A stretch of 35,255 nt of DNA from Akkermansia muciniphila (lineage in GTDB: Bacteria; Verrucomicrobiota; Verrucomicrobiia; Limisphaerales; SIAT01). The notes under the pieces were generated by a model, which was not told the DNA's origin, searched no databases, and saw only the letters and a list, made by a program, of their open reading frames with translations. Below, piece by piece: positions 21,240 through 31,108 of this stretch; position 1 is the first letter of the stretch; every line of letters begins with the position of its first letter. The translations under genes and the position numbers were made by a program. Where the stretch lies: positions 1 through 35,255 of the forward strand of contig CAMASG010000023.1 of assembly GCA_945860945.1 (NCBI GenBank), in the 5' to 3' direction.

Positions 21240-22654
21240 ATGTCCCCTGTTGATTCAATCCACGAGCCGGCGCTCGCCCGTTTTGCGCGGCAGTTGCACA
21301 CGCTACTGGGGTTACGCACGGCATTGCGATGGGCGGCGTGGTGGCTGCTCGCGCTCGGTGTCGTTGTTCTGGTGGCGCGAATGCTCGGACCCTTCGATTT
21401 GTTGCTTCTGTGGATTGGGTTAATCGGACTGGTGCCGTTAACTCTCACCGCCGGTTTCGTGGAATGGCAGCGCCGCCCCTCCCTCGCCGCGGTGCGCGCG
21501 GCTTTCGATCGCTATAATCATTGCGGCGGCCTCGTAATGGCGGCGGCTCAGACGGACACTTCCGCGTGGAGCGAGTCGGGCGCGACGGCCCAGCTTCCCC
21601 CGCTCCGCTGGGATTCCCGCCGCACGCTCGGGCTGTTCGCCGCAGCGGCGTTGTTCCTCGCGGGCACGTTGCTCATCCCGGACCGTTTCGCTTCTCTATC
21701 TGCAGCGCAGCCGTTGGATATCGGCAAACAGGCCGAGGAGTTGAGAGCGCAGATTCAAGGTCTCGAGGATGAAAAAATTCTGAAGGAAGAAAAAGCCGTC
21801 GAGTGGAAGCAGGACTTGGCGAAGGTCGGCAAAGAAGCCTCCGGCACCGATCCGGCGAAGACGTGGGAGGCGCTCGACCATCTCAAGCAATCCGCGGGCG
21901 ACCTCGCGCGGCAGGCTGCGGAGGAGGCCATCGCGAAGACTGCGCAACTCGCCAAGGCCGAAGCGCTCGGCCAGACCACAGGGTTGTTGCCCGAGAAATC
22001 GGAAGCGCTCGCCGGTAAGTTGATGCAAGAACTCGCCGCGCTCATCAACGCCGCCAAACTCGATGAGGGATTATTCAAAGGCCAGATTCCGCCGGAGCTT
22101 CTCGAGGCCGCAAAGAAAGGCGCACTCGATCCAGCTCAACTCAAGGAACTGCTCCGACAGTTGCAGATGAACAAGCAGCAACTCGCCGACGCGCTCCAGC
22201 ACTTGAACGAGTTGAAGCTGATCGATCCCGCCAAACTCGGCGAGTGCAAGAAAGCCGGCCAATGTCCGAACCCCGAAGGCCTCGCCGCTTTCCTCGCCGA
22301 GCAAGGCGAGAACCCCGAGTCGCTCGCCGAACTGATGGAGATGCTCGGCAACGGCGGTGTCAATCGCGGCCCCGGCGCCGCCCCGATGACGTGGCAGGAT
22401 CCATCGAGCGAAGACGGTGCGCGTTTCAAGGAACAGGTGTTGCCCGTGAAGCCAAACCTCAAAGACTCGCAGCTCTCTGGGGTGAGCCGCAGCACGCCCG
22501 AGGTGAACAAGGGAAATTCGCCCGGCGTGACCGGCGCGCTGAGCGGCTCGGCTGCGGGTGGCGGTTCGGCGCAAGCACAGCTTCTCTTGCCGCGCCACAA
22601 AAGCGCCGTGCAACGTTACTTCAAACGCGAAACGACTCTTCCTCCCCCGACGAA

Positions 22655-22658
<4 letters not shown>
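21240..22658 (+). CDS. Membrane-anchored coiled-coil protein, first gene of the MoxR operon
   Basis: I do not recognise a characterised family. The 472-residue protein has three hydrophobic segments (about 30-48, 52-74 and 130-148), then a long charged helical region (about 160-370) rich in Ala, Lys, Glu and Leu with heptad-like spacing, for example AEELRAQIQGLEDEKILKEE split by short turns, and a Gly/Ser-rich end. It resembles unannotated or DUF4175-like proteins that begin such operons in PVC bacteria. The membrane part and long coiled coil suggest a scaffold for the MoxR and VWA partners (inference). The start at 21240 follows the promoter. Its stop overlaps the MoxR start by four bases (ATGA). 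Confidence 0.75.
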
Positions 22659-23694
<1,036 letters not shown>

Positions 23695-23698
<4 letters not shown>

Positions 23699-26010
23699 GG
23701 AACGCGCTTCGTGATCGCCTCCTCGGTTGGCTCGCCGCGCTGATGTTGCTGGGCAACATTGCGTCGCTCCGCGCCGGAGAACGTTTCGGCGACATCGAGG
23801 TCTCCTCTCAACAAGGTCTTTTCAGCGGCAACATCCATGGCGGCTACACCGAGCATCGTTTGCTCGTCGTCAATCGTTCCGCTAGCCGTTCTCATCGGGT
23901 CACGCTCACGTTGCCCCGCCAGTCGCACGGCAATCGCGACGCGCATATCAGCCGTCTCAGTCGGACCATCACGGTCGCTCGCGATGCCTCCGCCGTCGTC
24001 TCGCTCTGGCAACCGCCGCTTCAAATTTCTGGCGATGGCTCCGTGCTTGTAGCGGTGGATGGCCGTGTGCGCGGTGCCTTGAAAAACGGCTTCCAATCCC
24101 ATCTCAATCACTACGGATCGGGTGTATCGGTTCCAACCCTGTTGCTCGGCCGCAACGTCAATCGCGATAATCTCGATCGGTTGCTCAAGGCCACCGCCCC
24201 GCCGACTGGCATCTCGAGCATCTCGAAACACTCGCCGGACAAAGCGACCGGCGCGCCCGATGCGCCCGATGCGCCGCTGGGAATCACCCACAGTGTGCCG
24301 AACACGTGGGCGGCCGATGACAACCCTGGCGGCAAGGAATGGCTCGAACTCGACTTCACGCCGGCTTTCGCCGCGGATGGTCTGGAGATTTTCACTCCGA
24401 CTTTTTATACCGGCAGCATCACTGAAATCTCGTTGCGGAATGAAAAAGGCGTCGAGATCAAAAACGTTCCTCCACCATCTCACGCAACGACGACGCTCGC
24501 GGCTCCCATCAAAGGTTCGGGCAAAACGCCACCGAGGCCGAGCTTGGGACGAACATCGGCGAAGACTTCTTTTCCCATCACCACCGAAACGGTCAAAACT
24601 GTCCGCATCACATTCGACACGAGCCACGGCCTGAGTTGCGTGGACGCCGTGGAGTTGATCGGCGGCACGAACCGCGCGTGGGCCGTCACCGCACGCTCCA
24701 GCAGTTCGCATTCCGGCACGCACGGCGGAGGCCGAGTCACGCCGCCGACGTCCCTCGAATGGCTGCGCGCAGAAGTCGAGCCGGCAGAATGGAGCGAGCA
24801 TTGGCTCAGCTACACGCCTTTTGACGCCGTGCTGCTCCCGCAGTCCGACTTCGCACGGATGTCCGAAGCCACGCGCACCGCGCTCTGGCGCTACACCGAG
24901 AGCGGCGGCCGCCTTGTCGTGCTGGGTCAAATCGAGGTTCCCGAAACGTGGCGAGGTCGCCAGAGTTCCAATGTTCCCGGCATCACGCACCACCGCGTTG
25001 GCTTTGGAGAATGCCTCCAGTTCAACATTGCCACGGTCGAAGCTCTCACCACCGCGCAGATAACTCGCCTCAAAGCGTTGCTCCTCCAATCCAGCGGTTT
25101 CTCATCGTCGGATGTGGTGGGCTCCCAAAATCTCAATGGTATTTTTCCCGTCGTCGAGCGAGCCGATCTGCCCGTGCGCGGGATGACGTTCTTGATGCTG
25201 CTGTTCATCCTCATCGTCGGCCCGGTCAACCTTCTCGTGCTGCGCGCGATGAAGCGGCGCATCTGGTTCCTCTGGACCATCCCCGTCATCTCCGCGATCA
25301 CCTGCCTGATCGTCCTCATCTATTCGCTTTTCAGCGAAGGCGTCACGCCCAGCACACGCACCGAGGCGGTGACGCTCCTCGACCAATCTGCGAAGCGCGC
25401 GACGACCTCTGCGCTGGCGGCTTTCTACTGCCCTCTCACGCCGGGCGACGGCCTGCGTTTCAGCGCGGAGACAGAGGTGACGCCGCTGTTGAGCGCGGAC
25501 TCGCGACGCAACGGCGATTCGCGCGAGGTGGATTGGTCCAACGGCCAGCACCTCACCCGAGGTTGGGTGAATGCCCGCGTGCCGACGCACTTCGTCATCC
25601 GTAAATCCGAGCCGCGCCGCGAACGGCTGCAACTCGAGCGCGCCGCCGATGGTACGCTCACGGTCGTCAACGGGCTCGGCGCAAAAGTCAAGACGCTCTG
25701 GCTGGCGGATGCGCAGGGGCGATTGCATAAAGCGGCCGCCGCCATCGACGCCGGCGCCAAATCCACGCTGGCCGCGACGGATGAAAGCTTCGCGCGCGGG
25801 TCGTTGCCGGACTTGTCGAAATTCGTGAACGACCCCATCAATCAAATCCCTTCACGCTCTCTCGAAAATCTGAAGCCGTGGCTGCGTGCGGGCATTTATT
25901 TCGCCGAGTTGGAAGGCGCTCCATTCGTCGAGAACGCACTCGTCGGCGAGACCAAATCCCACACCAGCTCGCTGGTCATCGGCCTGCTGGAACCGGAGGC
26001 GCTGCGATGA
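23695..26010 (+). CDS. Large exported membrane protein with discoidin-like insert
   Basis: A 771-residue protein starting with a signal peptide (1 to about 27), then a beta-rich domain, an inserted module resembling discoidin/F5-8 type C domains (about 178-325, with KATGAPDAP, EWLELDF and VDAVELIGG), a GATase1-like segment (about 355-415, FDAVLLPQSD and ESGGRLVVLG), two membrane helices (about 497-517 and 523-545), and a C-terminal beta-rich domain. The GATase-like plus membrane layout recalls GldG/DUF4350-type accessory proteins of gliding and ABC transporter clusters; a firm family name is not possible from reading. The GTG start overlaps the MoxR stop, and the stop overlaps the ABC ATPase start. 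Confidence 0.75.
24226..24669 (+). other. Discoidin/F5-8-type-C-like module within the large membrane protein
   Basis: Residues about 178-325 of the 771-residue protein. Features are the opening KATGAPDAP, an aromatic position in NTWAADDN, EWLELDF, EIFTPTFYTGSITEISL and the closing VRITFDTS and VDAVELIGG, the order seen in carbohydrate- or lipid-binding discoidin folds. It sits between the N-terminal beta domain and the GATase-like segment. Confidence 0.5.
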
Positions 26011-26936
26011 AGGTCCGCGTTCAAAACCTTCGCAAGGAATTCACCACCACCGTCGCGGTGAACGACGTCTCGTTCACGTTCGATTCCGGCCACATCTTCG
26101 GCTTTGTCGGCCCCAACGGCGCCGGAAAAACCACGACGATGCGCATCATCGCCACGCTCGATGAACCGACGCGCGGCGACGTGCTGATCAACGGCATCTC
26201 CGTCCGCCAACAGCCCGAATACGCGCGGCAGATGGTCGGCTACGTGCCCGACTCCCTTCCCGCACACAGCGACATCACCGTGCACGAGTATCTCGATTTC
26301 TTCGCGCGCGCCTACGGACTGCACGGCGAGAAACGCACGAAGGCGGTCGAAGCGGTCGAAGACTTCACCGGCGTCACCGGCATTTTGGAGAAGCCGCTCA
26401 AAGCGCTTTCGAAAGGAATGAAGCAACGCGTCTCGCTCGGCCGCGCGCTGGTGAACGACCCCGACGTCCTCATCCTCGATGAACCGGCGGCCGGCCTCGA
26501 TCCCCGCGCGCGCATCGAGCTGCGCGAGTTGCTGCTGCTGCTCGCAAAGCGCGGTAAGGCGATTCTCATCAGCTCGCATATTCTCACCGAGCTCACCGAA
26601 ATTTGTAACGGCGTGGTCATCATCGAGCGCGGCTGCCTGCTTGAAACCGGCACGATCGAAGATGTGCTGAAGAAAAATTCGTCGAAGCGCACCCTCGCCA
26701 TCCGCGTGCTCGACCGCCACGCCGAGCTGTTGCGCGAGCTGCTCCAGACGCCGCACATCGAGCGCCCACGCGAGGTCGCCAACGAGATTCATTTCGAGAC
26801 CGACGGCGACGAGGTGCACGACGCCGAGATTCTCGGCCAGCTCATCGCGAAGCAGTTCCGCATCGTCGAGTTCCGCCAGACCAAAGCCGATTTGGAAGAC
26901 ATCTTCATGAGCGTGACGAAAGGGGGCGTGCAATGA
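26007..26936 (+). CDS. ABC transporter ATP-binding protein, GldA-like
   Basis: A 309-residue ABC ATPase. Walker A is GPNGAGKT (35-42), the signature is LSKGMKQR (134-141), Walker B is DVLILDEP (153-160), and the switch His is in SSHILTE (H191). The Q-loop region reads VGYVPDSLP, as in GldA and related export or gliding ATPases. A C-terminal extension of about 90 residues follows the core, common in this subfamily. It energises the permease encoded next. The ATG overlaps the previous stop (ATGA), and its stop overlaps the permease start. Confidence 0.95.
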   Translation: MKVRVQNLRKEFTTTVAVNDVSFTFDSGHIFGFVGPNGAGKTTTMRIIATLDEPTRGDVLINGISVRQQPEYARQMVGYVPDSLPAHSDITVHEYLDFFARAYGLHGEKRTKAVEAVEDFTGVTGILEKPLKALSKGMKQRVSLGRALVNDPDVLILDEPAAGLDPRARIELRELLLLLAKRGKAILISSHILTELTEICNGVVIIERGCLLETGTIEDVLKKNSSKRTLAIRVLDRHAELLRELLQTPHIERPREVANEIHFETDGDEVHDAEILGQLIAKQFRIVEFRQTKADLEDIFMSVTKGGVQ

Positions 26937-28516
26937 GCGCCGTTCCTGCTGAATCCCCCGCCCCGCCAATCGCGACTGCTCCGAAGAAGCGTCACTGGGA
27001 GATCAACCCCATCGTCGTGAAGGAACTGCGACAGGCCGTTCGCAACTGGACCGTCACCACCGCGCTGCTGGTACTGCTGCTCATCTGCTTCCTCGTGACC
27101 GTCGCCTTCCTTTTGAACGAGAGCGCGAACGACCAGCGCAGCCAGGCGATGGGCTCGGAGGTTTTCACCGCGTTGCTCGGCATCCTCACCACCGTGAGCC
27201 TCTCATTCCTGCCGCTGTATGTCGGCGTCCGACTCGCGTGGGAACGCACGCCGACGGGCATCGACCTGCTTTACATCACCACGCTCACGCCAGCGCAGAT
27301 CATCCGTGGCAAGTTGCTCAGCGGCGTCTATCTCGCCGTGCTCTTCTTCAGCGTCACGATGCCGTTCATGGTCTTCACTTACCTTTTGCGCGGCGTGGAT
27401 CTGCCGAACATTTTTACGATGTTGCTCTTTCTTTTCCTCGGGAACATTGCCGCCATTCAACTCGCCATCTTCGTCGCCGCGCTACCGATGAACCGCATCT
27501 TGAAACTGATCCTCGCCGGTTTCTTCGGACTGAACGCGCTCTTCTCCGTCTTCGGTATCGCATTGAGCGCGGCCATCGGCGGCCGCGGCCGTTTCTCGAT
27601 GAACGTCCTCTCGTGGGAATTCTGGGCCATCGCACTCACGGCCATCGGCGTGGGCTTGCTACTCACGGGCCTTGCGCACATCTGTGCAATCGCCTGCGTC
27701 ACGCCGTTTGCGGCCAACCGCGCGTTGCCGGTAAAACTTTATGCCACAGCGATGTGGCTGATGGGCGGCCTCCTCGCTGGAAGCTGGACATGGCATGAGA
27801 ATTCGATCGAGCCCATCATCGGCTGGATCATTGGCACGCTCGTCTTGCTGACATTGGCGTTAATGGTGGCGGTCTGCGCGAAAGATCGCCGCAGCCTGCG
27901 GGTGCGCGAATCCATTCCCGCCAACCCGCGCCCGCGCGTTCTCGCCTATCTATTTTACAACGGCCCCGATAACGGCATCGCGTGGTGCGCGGCCATCGGC
28001 GTCTTCACGTTGATCATCTGCGTCGGCGCGGATGGAGTTTTTAGCACGGCGAGCACTTTCGACACGAACGTGCTCGTCTCCACCGGCGTGCTGCTCTACC
28101 TGCTCGCCTACGCGCTGAGCGCGCTCTGGCTACAACGGAAGTTCCTCGCGAACGTCTCCACCAAATTCGCCAGCGTGATTTTTCTGCTCCTGCCGCCGCT
28201 GCTCTTCCTCATCCCAGCGCTCTTCTTTTTCTTTCTAAATCGCCTTTCGTGGGATGTGATTGACGAACGCCAACTCGGCAGCCTCTTCAACCTCTTCACA
28301 GACAAAGTGCGCGAAGTGCATCTTCAAGAGCACCTCATCTTCGCCGGCGGTTGGTTGACGTTGATGCTGCTCCTCAACGGCCGCTGGTTCTTCCGCCAAT
28401 GGGAAGATTTCCAACGGCCGCGACCCGAGGAAACCGCAGTGTCCACTTTGCTCACCGCGCCCGTCGCATCCACCTCATCCACCTATGCCGGATCGCCTCC
28501 GCCAAAGCTTGGTTGA
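26933..28516 (+). CDS. ABC transporter permease
   Basis: A 527-residue polytopic protein with about twelve predicted membrane segments. The N-terminus has the ABC-2 style entry NPIVVKELRQAVRNW, then helices around 35-57, 80-102, 121-150 and 160-185, further helices to about 320, and more between 350 and 490. It should pair with the GldA-like ATPase. The twelve-helix size suggests a fused pair of six-helix units or a permease with extra helices. The ATG overlaps the ATPase stop (ATGA); the following DUF58 gene begins 32 bases before its stop. The substrate is unknown. Confidence 0.88.
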   Translation: MSAVPAESPAPPIATAPKKRHWEINPIVVKELRQAVRNWTVTTALLVLLLICFLVTVAFLLNESANDQRSQAMGSEVFTALLGILTTVSLSFLPLYVGVRLAWERTPTGIDLLYITTLTPAQIIRGKLLSGVYLAVLFFSVTMPFMVFTYLLRGVDLPNIFTMLLFLFLGNIAAIQLAIFVAALPMNRILKLILAGFFGLNALFSVFGIALSAAIGGRGRFSMNVLSWEFWAIALTAIGVGLLLTGLAHICAIACVTPFAANRALPVKLYATAMWLMGGLLAGSWTWHENSIEPIIGWIIGTLVLLTLALMVAVCAKDRRSLRVRESIPANPRPRVLAYLFYNGPDNGIAWCAAIGVFTLIICVGADGVFSTASTFDTNVLVSTGVLLYLLAYALSALWLQRKFLANVSTKFASVIFLLLPPLLFLIPALFFFFLNRLSWDVIDERQLGSLFNLFTDKVREVHLQEHLIFAGGWLTLMLLLNGRWFFRQWEDFQRPRPEETAVSTLLTAPVASTSSTYAGSPPPKLG

Positions 28517-29351
28517 CGGCGCGCGCCTCGGTCAGCGTTACGCCCTGCCCGTGCCGCAACACGCGCTGGCTGGCGCCGCCGGTGAACGTCTCGCCCGCCG
28601 CACCGGCAGCTCGGTCGATTTTCAGGATTACCGCGAGTATCAACCCGGCGACGACACGCGCACGATCGACTGGTCCGTGTACGGCCGCACCGACAAGCTC
28701 ACGGTGAAACTGTATCGCGACGAAGTCACCCCGCACCTCGATCTGCTCGTGGACGCTTCGCGCTCGATGTCGCTCGACGCTACCAGCAAAGCCGCGAGCC
28801 TCTGGAAGCTCGCCTCGATCTTCGCCACCGCCGCCGACAATTCCCGCTGCACCCACGCCGTCTGGCTCGCCGGCGACGGTTTTCGCCGTCTGCCGAACGA
28901 CACGCTTCCCCCGCCCGCGTGGGAGATTCCCGACTTTGATAGCGCGCGTCATCTTGATGACGCCTTTGCCATTCTTCCGCCCAAATGCCGCCGACTCGGC
29001 CTGCGCGTGCTGATCAGCGATTTGCTTTGGCCCGGCGACCCGCTCGCCACGCTTCGCCGCATCGCCAATGGAGCGGCTGAAGTGTTCGTCATCCAGCTCC
29101 TCGCCCGCACCGACGCCGAGCCGCCGCCGCCCGGAAATCTCCGGCTCGAAGACAGTGAAAGCGGTCAGGTTTTCGACCTCTATCTCGACGCCTCCGGCCA
29201 GCAACAATACCGCGATGCGCTCGTGCGCCATCAGGAAAGCTGGCGTGACGCCTGCCGCCAGACGGGCGCACGCTTCGCGACCGTCGTCGCCGAGCAACTC
29301 GAAGAATCCCTCCCCACCCTCACAGCGGCCCAGATCCTCGTGCCCGTATGA
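28485..29351 (+). CDS. DUF58-domain protein (MoxR-associated, VWA-like)
   Basis: A 288-residue soluble protein of the DUF58 family, regular partners of MoxR ATPases. The family block DFQDYREYQPGDDTRTIDW is clear (residues about 45-63), followed by KLYRDEVT and a VWA-type fold with LLVDASRSMS, a DxSxS MIDAS-type metal site, then LISDLLWPGDP. It lacks the N-terminal membrane helices of many DUF58 proteins. The start overlaps the permease by 32 bases, and its stop overlaps the next ATG by four bases. Confidence 0.93.
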   Translation: MPDRLRQSLVDGARLGQRYALPVPQHALAGAAGERLARRTGSSVDFQDYREYQPGDDTRTIDWSVYGRTDKLTVKLYRDEVTPHLDLLVDASRSMSLDATSKAASLWKLASIFATAADNSRCTHAVWLAGDGFRRLPNDTLPPPAWEIPDFDSARHLDDAFAILPPKCRRLGLRVLISDLLWPGDPLATLRRIANGAAEVFVIQLLARTDAEPPPPGNLRLEDSESGQVFDLYLDASGQQQYRDALVRHQESWRDACRQTGARFATVVAEQLEESLPTLTAAQILVPV

Positions 29352-31108
29352 TTCCGGCACTGACCTATCCGCTCGCTCTCATCGGGCTCGTCGCGCTCCC
29401 CACGCTCGCGGCGATTTATTTTCTCCGGCACAAACACCGGCGGCAGCCCGTCTCGAGCCTGCTCCTCTGGCAACACCAGTTGAAATCCCGCGAAGGCGGC
29501 GCAAAGCTCGATCGGCCGCGGCTGCCGTGGATTTTCTTTCTCGAGCTTCTCATTCTCGCTCTTCTCATCACCGCCGCAACCGGTCCCCGCTGGCAATTGC
29601 CCGAGACCACCCGCCCGCTCATCGTCATCCTCGACGACTCCGCCTCGATGCTCGCCGGTGGTGAAAAAGATTCTGCGCGCGTCCGCGCCGAGGAACGGCT
29701 CAACGCACTGCTGCGCGAACGGAAGTTCCATTCTGTCCGGCTTCTCCTCGCTGGCAGCAAGCCCCGCCTCGCTGGCCCCGCCGTCACTGAACAGAAGGAG
29801 ATTCGCGCTCAGCTAGCGCAATGGACTTGTCGCGCGCCGGCCACCGCAATCGAATCAGCCATCGCGCTCGCCAGTGATCTCAGCAAGCAACAGGCTGAAA
29901 TCCTCGTCCTCACCGATCGCGCACCAGCGCACGACGATTTCGCTGACGGCCGCATCCGCTGGTTCGCCTTCGGCCGCACCACACCGAACGTCGCCTTCGT
30001 GAACGCCGCTCGCACGGCGAACGGCGAACAGGATCGCTGCCTGCTCGAACTCGCCAACCATTCCGCTGTACCACAATCCGCGCGACTCACCCTTCGCGCC
30101 GGCACCAACACACTGCACAGCGGTGCGGTATCAATCCCCGCCCAATCGCGCGAACGGATTATTCTCAACCTTCCCGCCGGCACGCCCGCCATCGAAGCCT
30201 CGTTGACCGACGACGCTCTGGCTGCGGACAATCGCGCCTGGCTCGCGTCGCCCTCGCGTCGCCATGTGCGCGTGCAACTCGCCATCGAGGATGAATCGCT
30301 CCGTACGTTGCTAGAACGCACACTCGAATCCACTGGACTGCGTGCGACTCAAAACGCCGATCCGGAACTTGTGCTGCACACCTCGCTGGCCGGACCGATG
30401 GCGACGAACGGATGGCATGTCCGACTCGTGAATCACACGAACTCGCTCGCCTACACTGGGCCGTTCGTGATGGACCACGCGCATCCGCTTGCGCGAGGAC
30501 TGGCATTGGACGGCGTCATCTGGTCAGCCGCCACCATCACCAATGCGCCCGGTTATCTGCCGGTCATCAGCGCGGGCGACATTCCGTTGCTGTCCGCGCG
30601 TACCGACACGCTCGGTCGCCAGCAAATCGTGCTGAACCTCGAGGCCACAGCCTCGACGCTTCCGACCACGCCGAACTGGCCCGTGCTGTTTCACAACCTG
30701 CTGGATTGGCGTTTGCAGGAGATGCCCGGATTGCACGAGCGCAACTTCCGCCTGGGTCAGCACGTCACGTTTCGTGCCGCCTCCACCGCAGTCCGCTGGC
30801 AACCGCCGGAAGGCGTGGCGAAGAATCTGACGCCCAGCGGCACGTTGGGCGCAGTGGCTTTGGAAACCGATTTGATTGGCTTGCACCGAATCATCGACAA
30901 CAACATCACGACCGAGTTCGCCGTGAACTTTCTCGCCAATGACGAATCGGATCTCGCCGCCGCGAAAACCGGCGAGTGGGGTGAGTGGAATCGCCCCGAA
31001 GAAACACGCCGCGAATACGCCTCGGTGCTGTGGATTTTCCTACTGCTCGCACTCGCAGGCTTGGGCGGCCATCTGCGCGCCGTGGCGCGGAGCAAAGGAA
31101 CCGCGTGA
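29348..31108 (+). CDS. BatA-like membrane protein with VWA domain
   Basis: A 586-residue protein. The N-terminus matches the aerotolerance (BatA) N-terminal domain: LALIGLVALPTLAAIYFLRHKHRR, a short linker, and a second helix near 61-78. A VWA domain follows, with the MIDAS motif DDSAS (96-100) and VLTDRA. The middle and C-terminal parts are beta-rich with a GATase-like segment, ending in a membrane helix (WIFLLLALAGLGG) and a short basic tail. Such proteins form membrane-anchored assemblies acted on by MoxR. The ATG overlaps the DUF58 stop; its stop overlaps the next gene's GTG. Confidence 0.88.
   Translation: MIPALTYPLALIGLVALPTLAAIYFLRHKHRRQPVSSLLLWQHQLKSREGGAKLDRPRLPWIFFLELLILALLITAATGPRWQLPETTRPLIVILDDSASMLAGGEKDSARVRAEERLNALLRERKFHSVRLLLAGSKPRLAGPAVTEQKEIRAQLAQWTCRAPATAIESAIALASDLSKQQAEILVLTDRAPAHDDFADGRIRWFAFGRTTPNVAFVNAARTANGEQDRCLLELANHSAVPQSARLTLRAGTNTLHSGAVSIPAQSRERIILNLPAGTPAIEASLTDDALAADNRAWLASPSRRHVRVQLAIEDESLRTLLERTLESTGLRATQNADPELVLHTSLAGPMATNGWHVRLVNHTNSLAYTGPFVMDHAHPLARGLALDGVIWSAATITNAPGYLPVISAGDIPLLSARTDTLGRQQIVLNLEATASTLPTTPNWPVLFHNLLDWRLQEMPGLHERNFRLGQHVTFRAASTAVRWQPPEGVAKNLTPSGTLGAVALETDLIGLHRIIDNNITTEFAVNFLANDESDLAAAKTGEWGEWNRPEETRREYASVLWIFLLLALAGLGGHLRAVARSKGTA

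Noticed and set aside
25896-26969. Minus-strand open frame (357 codons) over the ABC ATPase
   Set aside because: The ABC ATPase motifs are complete on the plus strand; the antisense frame has none.
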